NCBI GenBank assembly: GCA_024635795.1
Contig: JAGXIH010000011.1
Location: 1 to 64,000 of the forward strand
Origin: Salegentibacter sp.
Lineage (GTDB): Bacteria > Bacteroidota > Bacteroidia > Flavobacteriales > Flavobacteriaceae
DNA: 64,000 bases
Direction: 5' to 3'
Under the pieces are notes generated by a model that had not been told where the DNA came from, did no database searches, and saw only the letters and a list, made by a program, of their open reading frames with translations. The translations under genes and the position numbers were made by a program. Of this stretch, positions 37,060-46,344 are shown piece after piece (positions within the stretch are counted from its first letter, which is position 1; every line of letters begins with the position of its first letter).

Positions 37060-38442
37060 ATGTTTAAAATTCTTAAATTATGCTGCGCCATAATTGTCCT
37101 ATGGTCATTTAGTTCCTGCGCTGCTTATTTCAATCAGCCATTCCAAAAAAGTTCATCCCGAACAGGCGAATTAACAACCAATAGTAAACCCTTATTAAAT
37201 TTACCGCCGGCAGTTGACCCGGTAGAAGTAGCTGTTTATAACTTTAGTGATCAAACCGGTCAATACAAAGCAGTTGAAAATGGTTCTACATTTAGTACTG
37301 CTGTAACTCAGGGTGGAACCACCATTTTAATAAAAGCCTTAGAAGACTCCGGTTGGTTCATACCTATAGAAAGGGAAAACCTTAGTAACCTATCTACCGA
37401 GAGAAATATAATTCGAAATACAAAACAGGAATATATTAAGAACCTGAATCCTAATGAACCTCCATTACCGGCATTACTTTATGCAGGATTAATTTTAGAA
37501 GGAGGGATTATCTCTTATGATACCAATATTATAACCGGAGGCATTGGAGCCCGTTATTTTGGGGTGGGTGGCTCTGCCAAATACAGGCAGGATAGAATTA
37601 CTGTTTATCTAAGGGCTGTCTCAACCAGTAGTGGTGAAATTTTAAAAACAGTGTATGTGTCAAAAACCATACTCTCACAGGCATTAGACGGAAATATTTT
37701 CCGCTTTGTTAAATTCCAAAGACTTTTGGAGGCCGAAACCGGTATTACGCATAACGAACCGGTACAGATGGCTATTCAGGATGCTGTAGAAAAGGCTGTT
37801 CATGATCTTATAGTAGAAGGGGTGCAGGATGGGCTGTGGTACGCGCGGGGAGGAGATGAAGTTAATCATAATTTGGTAACTACTTATTTAAAAAATAAAG
37901 AGGAGGATGATAATACCGAACTCTATGAGAGGTTGCTGATAGATCGACCCTACAAGAATAATCTCAGTTTATCAGGCGGGATAGGATTAATAGATGGAGA
38001 TTATCAAAAAAAGAATCCTGGAGTTTTGGCCAGGTTAGAATATCAGCATGATATTTTTCCTCATCTAAGTTTAGGTGCCTCAATCAATTATTTTCAGCTG
38101 GATAATGGGAATGCCTTTAAAAATGACTTCGGAAGTTTTGATCTTAATGCCCAATTAAATTTGCTTCCCAATGATGATCTTGCACCTTATATCTATGCAG
38201 GGTCTGGTTATCTTAGAGCTTTAGATAGTTTTAGTAATGAAAATAATATCGAAGATTCTAAATCCGATTTTCTGAAAATGCAATACGGTGCAGGATTACG
38301 TTACTTATTATCACCAAGGATAGGTATTAAAATTTTTGGAGAACATCATCTGCTTTTTAGTGATAAACTGGATTATATAGAACAGGGTAAAAGAGATGAT
38401 CACTACTATAATTTCGGAATAGGCATTAATTTTTATTACTAA
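37060..38442 (+). CDS. csgG: CsgG-family curli secretion lipoprotein with extra C-terminal beta-barrel-like domain
   Basis: VEVAVYNFSDQTGQYKAVENGSTFSTAVTQGGTTILIKALEDSGWFIPIERENLSNLSTERNIIR, GGIGARYFGVGGSAKYRQDRITVYLRAVSTSSGEILKTVYVSKTILS; residues after about 300 look like an OMP barrel (SLSGGIGLIDGDY...YYNFGIGINFYY). Confidence 0.93.
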   Translation: MFKILKLCCAIIVLWSFSSCAAYFNQPFQKSSSRTGELTTNSKPLLNLPPAVDPVEVAVYNFSDQTGQYKAVENGSTFSTAVTQGGTTILIKALEDSGWFIPIERENLSNLSTERNIIRNTKQEYIKNLNPNEPPLPALLYAGLILEGGIISYDTNIITGGIGARYFGVGGSAKYRQDRITVYLRAVSTSSGEILKTVYVSKTILSQALDGNIFRFVKFQRLLEAETGITHNEPVQMAIQDAVEKAVHDLIVEGVQDGLWYARGGDEVNHNLVTTYLKNKEEDDNTELYERLLIDRPYKNNLSLSGGIGLIDGDYQKKNPGVLARLEYQHDIFPHLSLGASINYFQLDNGNAFKNDFGSFDLNAQLNLLPNDDLAPYIYAGSGYLRALDSFSNENNIEDSKSDFLKMQYGAGLRYLLSPRIGIKIFGEHHLLFSDKLDYIEQGKRDDHYYNFGIGINFYY

Positions 38443-38462
38443 CCCATCAAATATTATCGAAA

Positions 38463-39959
38463 ATGAAAACCATATATAAACTATTACTGCTTTCGGTTTT
38501 AGGAATCCTTCAGGCCTGTTCCGAAGACACTATTGGAGAAGAATTAACAGGATCGGTTACCGGGCTGGTAATTTCTAAATCTACCGGAGAGCCTATTGAG
38601 GAAGTAGAAATTACTACATCTCCGGCATCTACAACTGTTTTTACCGATGAAAATGGAGAATTTCTCCTGGAAAATATTTTGGTGAATTCTTATTCGGTTA
38701 AAGCGGAAGCAGACGGTTACGTCACCAGTTTTAAAGGGGTAGCTGTAACCACAGGGGCTACTTCTAATGTAGTAATTGAAATGGCTGAAGGGACCGGGAA
38801 TAACAGGGCGCCCAATCCACCAGAATTGATTACCCCTGAAGATAATGCTGAAGGACAATCTCTTGAATTAGATTTAATCTGGGAGGCCAGTGATCCTGAT
38901 GCCGATACTTTAACCTATGAATTAGAAATTCGTAATAATCGGAATGACGAAATTCTGAAATACGACAGTATCCAGGATACTATCTTTAGGCTGGAAGGAC
39001 TAAATTATGGGTATAAATATTTCTGGCAGGTCAAAGTAAGTGATAGCATTAACAATCCTGTAATGAGTGAGGTTAAATCCTTTACTACATTAGAACATCC
39101 TGGGTCCAGAATTTTCTATACAAAATCGATTAATGGGAACAATGTAATCTTTGCCATGGATTCTAATGAAAACGAATATCAACTTACTTCTTCTGATGTT
39201 AATAGTTTTAGACCGAGAAAAAATCTCCGGACAAACAAAATTGCATATTTAAAGACCGAAGCAAATCAAATCCACCTTTACACGATGAACCTGGGCGGTT
39301 CACAGCAAACACGCGTCACCGGTAATATTCCGGTCAATGGTTTTAATCTCGGGCAAATAGATTTTTCATGGGCTGATGATGGAGCAAGTTTGGTTTATCC
39401 CAATTTCACAAAACTTTATAAAGTAAACGTCAATGGAAATGATACTAAATTAATTTATCAGGAACCGAAAGGAAAATTTATAACTGAAGTGGACGTAAGC
39501 GAAAAAAACGAAAATATGGCACTGTTGGTAAATAATGCCAGTGGCTATGAAGCCGAAATATATATAATTGACCATCTAGGGAACAAGCTCAATACTGTTT
39601 TATCAAATGTAAATGGGGCTTTAGGAGGTTTGGATCTTTCTGTAGAAAATAAATTCTTATTGTTTACCAGAGATATTTCTGAATATGAAAGTTCCGACTA
39701 CAGAAGATTAGATTCTCATATTTTCATTTATAATTTAGAGACCTCAGCAGTGCAGGATTACAGTAGGGGGAAGCTGGAAGGTACTAATGACCTTGATCCG
39801 CGGTTCTCACCTAATGAAGCTGAAATTATCTTTGTCAATACTTCCAACGATGGGGTGTCTCAAAAAAATATATATACGGCCTATTTAGAAGATCAGGAGT
39901 CTGATGGATCTCATAGAATAGAGCTGATCGAAGGCGCGAAAATGCCGGATTGGGAATAA
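38463..39959 (+). CDS. Lipoprotein with carboxypeptidase-regulatory-like, fibronectin-like and TolB/WD40-like propeller regions
   Basis: Lipobox LQACSED; GSVTGLVISKSTGEPIEEVEITTSPASTTVFTDENGEFLLENI; PNPPELITPEDNAEGQSLELDLIWEASDPDADTLTYELEI; propeller-like DLDPRFSPNEAEIIFVN. Confidence 0.8.
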   Translation: MKTIYKLLLLSVLGILQACSEDTIGEELTGSVTGLVISKSTGEPIEEVEITTSPASTTVFTDENGEFLLENILVNSYSVKAEADGYVTSFKGVAVTTGATSNVVIEMAEGTGNNRAPNPPELITPEDNAEGQSLELDLIWEASDPDADTLTYELEIRNNRNDEILKYDSIQDTIFRLEGLNYGYKYFWQVKVSDSINNPVMSEVKSFTTLEHPGSRIFYTKSINGNNVIFAMDSNENEYQLTSSDVNSFRPRKNLRTNKIAYLKTEANQIHLYTMNLGGSQQTRVTGNIPVNGFNLGQIDFSWADDGASLVYPNFTKLYKVNVNGNDTKLIYQEPKGKFITEVDVSEKNENMALLVNNASGYEAEIYIIDHLGNKLNTVLSNVNGALGGLDLSVENKFLLFTRDISEYESSDYRRLDSHIFIYNLETSAVQDYSRGKLEGTNDLDPRFSPNEAEIIFVNTSNDGVSQKNIYTAYLEDQESDGSHRIELIEGAKMPDWE

Positions 39960-40070
39960 GGAAAAATTAATGTGGGGAGCGGTAGTTTCATTTATGGGCT
40001 GCCGCTTTTTTATTTTAATTAGTTTTTTGGGAGGTTCAAACTGTTTATCTTTGAACCCCACAACACAATT

Positions 40071-41252
40071 ATGAGCCAGGAAATCAGTAAACGTTACGCC
40101 CAAAGAGGTGTGTCGGCAGGAAAAGAAGATGTACACAACGCGATAAAGAATGTAGATAAAGGATTGTTTCCGCAGGCCTTTTGCAAAATAGTTCCCGATT
40201 ACCTTACCGGAGATAAGGATTACTGCCTCATTATGCACGCCGATGGTGCCGGCACAAAATCTTCGCTCGCCTATATGTACTGGAAGGAAACCGGAGATCT
40301 TTCGGTTTGGAAAGGTATCGCCCAGGATGCGCTTATCATGAATATTGATGATTTGCTTTGCGTTGGTGCTACCGATAATATTTTGCTTTCCTCAACTATT
40401 GGGAGGAATAAGAACCTGGTGCCGGGAGAAGTGATTTCCGCAATTATCAACGGTACCGAAGAACTACTTGAAGACCTTAAGAAATTTGGCGTGGATATTC
40501 ATTCCACCGGCGGCGAAACCGCTGATGTTGGTGATCTGGTACGAACCATTATCGTGGATTCTACAGTTACTGCCCGAATGAAACGCAGCGAGGTAATCGA
40601 TAATGCCAATATTAAAGCCGGAAATGTGATTGTTGGCCTCTCTTCTTTTGGACGGGCAACTTACGAAAAGGAGTATAACGGCGGAATGGGTAGCAACGGC
40701 TTGACCTCAGCACGACACGATGTGTTTTCAAAGATTTTAGCTGAAAAATATCCTGAAAGTTTTGATAACGGGATTCCTGAAGATTTGATCTATTCCGGAT
40801 CAAAGAAATTGACTGATAAAGTTGAAAATTCACCGCTTGATGCCGGGAAACTGGTGCTTTCTCCAACCCGAACCTATGCTCCGATAATAAAAAAGATGCT
40901 GTCAAAATTCAGCAATAAGGAAATTCACGGGATGGTGCATTGCAGTGGTGGCGCACAAACCAAGATCCTTCATTTTGTTGAAAACCTGTATATTATTAAA
41001 GATAACCTCTTTGAAGTGCCGCCGTTGTTTAAGCTTATTCAGCAGGAAAGCAAAACCGACTGGAAAGAGATGTACCAGGTGTTCAATATGGGGCACAGGA
41101 TGGAGCTGTATGTGGATGAAAATATCGCTTCAGAGATCATCGAAATTTCAAAATCCTTCAAAATAGACGCTCAGATTGTTGGAAGGGTTGAAGCTTCCGA
41201 AGAAAAGAAACTCAGTATTAACAGTGAGTTTGGGGAGTTTGAGTATAAATAG
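40071..41252 (+). CDS. purM: Phosphoribosylformylglycinamidine cyclo-ligase (AIR synthase)
   Basis: AIRS-like motifs: HADGAGTKSSLAYMYWKETGDLSVWKGIAQDALIMNIDDLLCVGA, HSTGGETADVGDLVRT, MVHCSGGAQTKILHF. Confidence 0.85.
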   Translation: MSQEISKRYAQRGVSAGKEDVHNAIKNVDKGLFPQAFCKIVPDYLTGDKDYCLIMHADGAGTKSSLAYMYWKETGDLSVWKGIAQDALIMNIDDLLCVGATDNILLSSTIGRNKNLVPGEVISAIINGTEELLEDLKKFGVDIHSTGGETADVGDLVRTIIVDSTVTARMKRSEVIDNANIKAGNVIVGLSSFGRATYEKEYNGGMGSNGLTSARHDVFSKILAEKYPESFDNGIPEDLIYSGSKKLTDKVENSPLDAGKLVLSPTRTYAPIIKKMLSKFSNKEIHGMVHCSGGAQTKILHFVENLYIIKDNLFEVPPLFKLIQQESKTDWKEMYQVFNMGHRMELYVDENIASEIIEISKSFKIDAQIVGRVEASEEKKLSINSEFGEFEYK

Positions 41253-41257
41253 AAATT

Positions 41258-41920
41258 CTAACTAAAATAATCAGGGTTTATATATCCCATTTCTTCTAAT
41301 TGCAGAGGACTGGTGATAAGTTTGGTGCAGCCTTTTTTAAGGAAGTACAAATCATCAGCAATTTCCTGGATATCCTTATAAAGGTGATCGGTAATCACAA
41401 AGGCTTTATGTTGCTTTTCCCGAAGAATTTCCTGTTTAATAATATTGATATAAATCGGGTCCAGATGAGTGAATGGCTCATCAAGCAAAACCAATTTGGC
41501 ATTTGACTTTATAATTAACCAGGTTTCTACCAGTCTTTTTTCCCCTCCAGAGAGTTCGGCAATCCGGGGATTTTTCTTTGACGCTAGCTTCGGAAGGATT
41601 TCAGCGAATTCAGCCCAGTTTACTTTAAATATGTCGAAGAGGCTTTTCAGTCTGATATGTGAGGGTAGATAGTTTTTCTGCGAAAGAAATTTCACCATTC
41701 CAGTGCGGTAAAATCTATTGAGATATCCTTTTCCATCTACCCTAACCAGCTGATTATTCGCTGTAAGGTTTCCGAAAAAAATCTTAAGCAACGAGGTTTT
41801 TCCGCAACCGTTTGTGCCTAAAAGTCCGGTTACTTTGCCGGTTTCGGCCTTAAGGTAAACTCCGTAGAGAATGTTCTTTTCTCCAAAATTCAGTTCTATA
41901 TTTTCTAGTTCAAAAACCAT
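41258..41920 (-). CDS. ABC transporter ATP-binding protein
   Basis: Walker A GLLGTNGCGKTSLLK, signature ELSGGEKRLVE, Walker B KLVLLDEPFTHLDP. Confidence 0.95.
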   Translation of the reverse strand: MVFELENIELNFGEKNILYGVYLKAETGKVTGLLGTNGCGKTSLLKIFFGNLTANNQLVRVDGKGYLNRFYRTGMVKFLSQKNYLPSHIRLKSLFDIFKVNWAEFAEILPKLASKKNPRIAELSGGEKRLVETWLIIKSNAKLVLLDEPFTHLDPIYINIIKQEILREKQHKAFVITDHLYKDIQEIADDLYFLKKGCTKLITSPLQLEEMGYINPDYFS

Positions 41921-42272
41921 AAAGCAGTCTGAAAAATTTATAGGAAACTGCAGTAAGTATGAATTCTGCCGTAAAACATCCGGCTAAAAGAAATCGCGGA
42001 CTGATTCCAAAATTCCTAAAAAATATCAGTTTATCATCTTCAGGAGTGAATCTAAACCAGGCAAATAAAGCTCCAAAAAGGAAAAGTTTGAGAAGTAGCG
42101 TAGCCTCTGCGGGATTCTTCATAAAAATCAGAAATGCATTCAAAATAATGCTGGGAAATAGGAATTTCCGGTAGAAAATAAAAAACACCTTTATTTTTAG
42201 AAACAAACTGGTAGTTTTAATGCCGTTTTTAAAGTTATGAAAAAATCGGTGGAGTTGATTTTCCAATTTCAA
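41910..42272 (-). CDS. Small membrane protein, possible partner of the ABC ATPase
   Basis: Hydrophobic segments; overlaps the start of the ATPase gene. Confidence 0.5.
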   Translation of the reverse strand: MKLENQLHRFFHNFKNGIKTTSLFLKIKVFFIFYRKFLFPSIILNAFLIFMKNPAEATLLLKLFLFGALFAWFRFTPEDDKLIFFRNFGISPRFLLAGCFTAEFILTAVSYKFFRLLYGF

Positions 42273-42360
42273 AAACGACGCGGTTTTTCTTAAAAATTTC
42301 CATTACCTGAAATCGCCTAAAATATCGTAAATTTGCTATCCTAAAATCAGTTAGATTTAT

Positions 42361-43437
42361 ATGATTGAGAAGCTTAACATAGTAAAGCAGCGTTTTGATG
42401 AGGTGAATGATCTTATCATTCAACCCGATGTGATTTCAGATCAGAAACGGTATATAGAATTAAATAAAGAATACAAGGACCTTAAGGCCCTTATGGAGGA
42501 GCGTACAACCTACCTGGAACTCACCAATAATATCAAGGAAGCTGAAGAGATCATTGCCGATGGCAGTGATGCCGAAATGACCGAGATGGCTAAAATGCAG
42601 TTGGAAGAGGCAAAAGAAGAGCTGCCGAAGCTGGAGGAGAAGATTAGAATGATGCTTGTGCCGAAAGATCCTGATGATGCCAAAAACGTGGTGATGGAAA
42701 TCCGTGCCGGTACCGGAGGGGATGAAGCCAGTATTTTTGCCGGCGACCTTTACCGTATGTATACTAAATATATTGAAAGCAAAGGCTGGAAAAGTAATAT
42801 CGTAGACTTTAGTGAAGGCACCAGCGGTGGTTTTAAAGAGATAATCTTTGAAGTTACCGGCGAGGATGTTTACGGAACGCTAAAATTTGAGGCCGGAGTA
42901 CACCGGGTTCAAAGAGTTCCACAAACTGAAACTCAGGGACGGGTGCATACCTCTGCAGCTACCGTAATGGTATTGCCTGAAGCCGAGGAATTTGATGTGG
43001 AGATAGACCCTAAGGATGTGCGAATAGATTATTTCTGTTCCTCAGGCCCCGGCGGGCAGTCTGTGAACACTACTTATTCGGCGGTAAGACTTACCCACGA
43101 GCCTACCGGATTGGTAGCCCAGTGTCAGGATCAGAAATCTCAGCATAAGAATAAGGATAAAGCTTTTAGGGTACTTCGTTCCCGTTTATACGAAATGGAG
43201 CTTGCCAAAAAGCAGGAAGCCGATTCTGCGAAAAGAAATTCTATGGTGTCCAGCGGAGACCGTAGTGCCAAGATTAGAACTTATAATTATTCCCAGGGAA
43301 GGGTAACCGATCACCGAATCAATTTAACCCTATATGACCTTGGAAATATCATAAACGGCGATATTCAGAAGATCATCGATGAGCTGCAACTGGTGGAAAA
43401 CACCGAAAAGCTCAAGGAGAATTCTGATGTATTCTAG
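42361..43437 (+). CDS. prfA: Peptide chain release factor 1
   Basis: [59 protein letters not shown]. Confidence 0.97.
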   Translation: MIEKLNIVKQRFDEVNDLIIQPDVISDQKRYIELNKEYKDLKALMEERTTYLELTNNIKEAEEIIADGSDAEMTEMAKMQLEEAKEELPKLEEKIRMMLVPKDPDDAKNVVMEIRAGTGGDEASIFAGDLYRMYTKYIESKGWKSNIVDFSEGTSGGFKEIIFEVTGEDVYGTLKFEAGVHRVQRVPQTETQGRVHTSAATVMVLPEAEEFDVEIDPKDVRIDYFCSSGPGGQSVNTTYSAVRLTHEPTGLVAQCQDQKSQHKNKDKAFRVLRSRLYEMELAKKQEADSAKRNSMVSSGDRSAKIRTYNYSQGRVTDHRINLTLYDLGNIINGDIQKIIDELQLVENTEKLKENSDVF

Positions 43438-43445
43438 ACTTAGTC

Positions 43446-43473
43446 ACCTCCGCGAAGGTGGAGGTCTCTTTTT
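43446..43473 (+). terminator. Terminator-like hairpin after prfA
   Basis: ACCTCCgcgaaggtGGAGGT followed by ctcttttt. Confidence 0.6.
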
Positions 43474-43528
43474 AATATTAATGTGATCTACCCATAAAAA
43501 TTTAAATCCCCCTAAAAAACCAGTTTCA

Positions 43529-44347
43529 ATGTCCAACCAAGAACTAACCGAACAAATATTTAAGAAAAAATCTTTTTTATGTGTAGGCCTGGATATTGAT
43601 CTGGAAAAGATTCCAACCTATCTGCTTTCTGAAGAGGACCCTATTTTCAGTTTTAATAAGGCGATTATCGATGCCACCCATAAGTTTTGTGTGGCCTATA
43701 AACCCAACATTGCTTTTTATGAAGCCAATGGGATTGACGGCTGGAAAGCTTTGGAAAAGACTATAAGTTACCTGCATCAGGAATATCCCGAGATCTATAG
43801 TATTGCAGATGCCAAACGCGGAGATATAGGAAATACTTCCAGAATGTACGCCAAGACTTTTTTAAAGGATTTAGGCTTCGATTCGGTTACTGTAGCACCT
43901 TATATGGGGAAGGATTCTGTGGAACCCTTCCTTGAATTTGAAAATAAACACGCCATTCTTCTGGCATTAACTTCCAATGAGGGTGCTTTTGATTTTCAGA
44001 CCCAAAAAATCGATGGGGAAGAACTGTATAAAAAAGTCATTCGGGTTTCCCAAACCTGGGAAAATGCCGATAGACTAATGTATGTGATTGGAGCAACTAA
44101 AGCAGAATTCCTCACTGAAATTAGAAAGATCATTCCTGAAAACTTTTTGCTGGTGCCGGGTGTTGGCACCCAGGGTGGAAAACTGGAAGATGTTTGTAAA
44201 TATGGGTTGACTAAAAATGTTGGACTGTTGGTAAACTCTTCAAGGAAGATCATTTATGCTTCCGAATCTTCCAATTTTGCTGAAATAGCCGGAGCCAAAG
44301 CTGAGATACTTCAACGACAGATGGCCGAGGAATTAAGGCAACTTTAA
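43529..44347 (+). CDS. pyrF: Orotidine-5'-phosphate decarboxylase (type 2)
   Basis: [47 protein letters not shown]. Confidence 0.95.
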   Translation: MSNQELTEQIFKKKSFLCVGLDIDLEKIPTYLLSEEDPIFSFNKAIIDATHKFCVAYKPNIAFYEANGIDGWKALEKTISYLHQEYPEIYSIADAKRGDIGNTSRMYAKTFLKDLGFDSVTVAPYMGKDSVEPFLEFENKHAILLALTSNEGAFDFQTQKIDGEELYKKVIRVSQTWENADRLMYVIGATKAEFLTEIRKIIPENFLLVPGVGTQGGKLEDVCKYGLTKNVGLLVNSSRKIIYASESSNFAEIAGAKAEILQRQMAEELRQL

Positions 44348-44357
44348 ATATAGTTTT

Positions 44358-45131
44358 ATGGAATTGCGGGACCAACTTCAACGAAAGATCGTATTAAATG
44401 GAGTTCCTCAACGCGTGGTTTCCCTGGTGCCCAGCCAAACCGAACTTCTTGTCGAACTGGGACTGGAAGAAACACTGGTGGGGGTCACCAAATTCTGTGT
44501 GCACCCCATTTATCTTCTGAACACTAAAAAGATCGTGGGTGGTACCAAGCAGGTTCATATAGACAGAATAAAAAATTTACAGCCCGATCTCATTTTATGC
44601 AATAAAGAAGAGAATACTCCTGAAATGGTAGAGGCTTTGGAAAAAATTGCTTCCGTTCATGTCTCAGATATCAACGAAATTGATGATGCTTTTGAAATGA
44701 TGCTTCAGTATGGGCAGATATTTAAAAGGGAAGAGCTCACCAAAACGATGGTGAAATCTATCCAGAAGAAAATTTCAGTATTAAAGGAGGCCAATAAGCG
44801 AAAGCCGCCAAAAAGAGTGGCTTATTTGATCTGGAAAAAGCCTTTAATGGTGGCCGGAAAAAATACTTTTATCGATACGCTGTTACACTTGAATAATTTT
44901 GAGAATGTATTTGAAGAAGCTAGGTATCCGGTTACAAGCCTTGAAGAACTAAAGGAGAAGAAACCCGATTTGATCTTACTGTCATCAGAACCTTATCCAT
45001 TTTCTGAAAAGCATTTTGAGTTCTTTAAAGATATTGGTGCCGAAATAAAATTGGTGGACGGGGAGTATTTTAGCTGGTATGGCTCGCGTTTATTAGGCGC
45101 AATGGATTATTTTAAAAACCTGAACTTTTAA
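44358..45131 (+). CDS. BtuF-like helical-backbone metal/cobalamin-binding protein without signal peptide
   Basis: RVVSLVPSQTELLVELGLEETLVGVTKFCVHP...KNLQPDLILCNKEEN; no hydrophobic leader at the N-terminus. Confidence 0.8.
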   Translation: MELRDQLQRKIVLNGVPQRVVSLVPSQTELLVELGLEETLVGVTKFCVHPIYLLNTKKIVGGTKQVHIDRIKNLQPDLILCNKEENTPEMVEALEKIASVHVSDINEIDDAFEMMLQYGQIFKREELTKTMVKSIQKKISVLKEANKRKPPKRVAYLIWKKPLMVAGKNTFIDTLLHLNNFENVFEEARYPVTSLEELKEKKPDLILLSSEPYPFSEKHFEFFKDIGAEIKLVDGEYFSWYGSRLLGAMDYFKNLNF

Positions 45132-45331
45132 TGGTCTATTTTATCACATTCCATTCTCTGTAGTTCGTTCAGTATTTTTCTGGCTTTATCATTTAACCGA
45201 TCACTTTCTTCCTTATCGGTTAATGCGAGTTTGAAAGAGCGGTGCATTAGCTGTTTATACTTAGCGCACATGCATTCCTCTCTAGTTCTTGTTTCAAAAA
45301 TCTTAAACATAGCATCATCAATCTTAAACAT
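45128..45331 (-). CDS. Small coiled-coil protein, possibly Lacal_2735 family
   Basis: KYKQLMHRSFKLALTDKEESDRLNDKARKILNELQRME resembles this short flavobacterial family by memory. Confidence 0.5.
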   Translation of the reverse strand: MFKIDDAMFKIFETRTREECMCAKYKQLMHRSFKLALTDKEESDRLNDKARKILNELQRMECDKIDH

Positions 45332-45472
45332 TCCATCATCCTTTCGTGTACAAAGATAGATTTAGGCCTGCTTAAGTTTTGCTAAGCTTTGGTTAAGCTT
45401 ATTGTAAAATAACTTTTATAAACACTATAAATGTTAAAAAACAGGGTAAGCGCTTTATTTAAACGGTTTATG

Positions 45473-46168
45473 TTAGTCCTGAAGAGAAAAAACCCTTTTT
45501 AGCAAGGCAGTGCTTCTGGCAGCCACATTTTCCCTGATTTCCTTTTCCTCAACGGCGATCATGGTATAAACTCCTTCAAGGGCTTCTGTGGTGACATAAT
45601 CTACAAGATCGGGATTCACATTACTGGTTATAGGCAGGTTGTTGTACCTGGTAATAATATTGCGCCATACTTCAGTAGCTCCAACCTTATCCAGGGATTG
45701 TTTTACAACAGGATTAAAGCTGTTATAAAGTTGTTTTTCGGTCTTATCGGTAAGGTATAGGGTAGCGGAATTATCGCTTCCAAGCAGAATATTACGGGCA
45801 TCGGTAAAAGTGATCTCTTTTACCGCATTCACAAAGATTGGAGTAGCTTCTTTCACAGCATCTTCTGCGGCGCGGTTAAGTACCTTTAAACCTTCATCTG
45901 CTAAAGCATCAAGGCCAACATCTCTCAGTGTTTTATCCACTTTTTGAAGTTCCATAGGAAGACCAATCCTTACGAGTTCGTTACTGTAGAAGCCATTCTC
46001 CTCGGTGAGTTTAGTGACTTGCTTATCGATTCCGTGATCGAGGGCCTGGCGCAGGCCGGAGGCTATTTCGGTATCGGAAACCCCAATCGGATATTCACTG
46101 GCTATTTGTTGTAATTCTGCACAGGAATAAAAACTGAAAATGCTAAGCAAAACTAAAAACTTCTTCAT
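45473..46168 (-). CDS. DUF4197 domain-containing protein
   Basis: SDTEIASGLRQALDHGIDKQVTKL...NPDLVDYVTTEALEGVYTMIAVEEKEIRENVAARSTALLKRVF. Confidence 0.85.
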   Translation of the reverse strand: MKKFLVLLSIFSFYSCAELQQIASEYPIGVSDTEIASGLRQALDHGIDKQVTKLTEENGFYSNELVRIGLPMELQKVDKTLRDVGLDALADEGLKVLNRAAEDAVKEATPIFVNAVKEITFTDARNILLGSDNSATLYLTDKTEKQLYNSFNPVVKQSLDKVGATEVWRNIITRYNNLPITSNVNPDLVDYVTTEALEGVYTMIAVEEKEIRENVAARSTALLKRVFSLQD

Positions 46169-46344
46169 AATCTGGATTTTGCTTCAAAGGTATCAATAAA
46201 ATTCCGGTGAAAATTAGAAATGCCTGAAGGGCACCCGAATCTTCTTTGGAAGATCCTTTGCCGGATTCTGAAAAATGTTAATCCAACTCTTATTTCTTTG
46301 TGATTTTCGTAAATTGCGGAACCTAAAATTCGATATCATTACAA

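Noticed and set aside
46185-46344. Possible cobalamin riboswitch upstream of icmF
   Set aside because: The leader is short and the typical B12-box (GCCACTG) was not found by eye.
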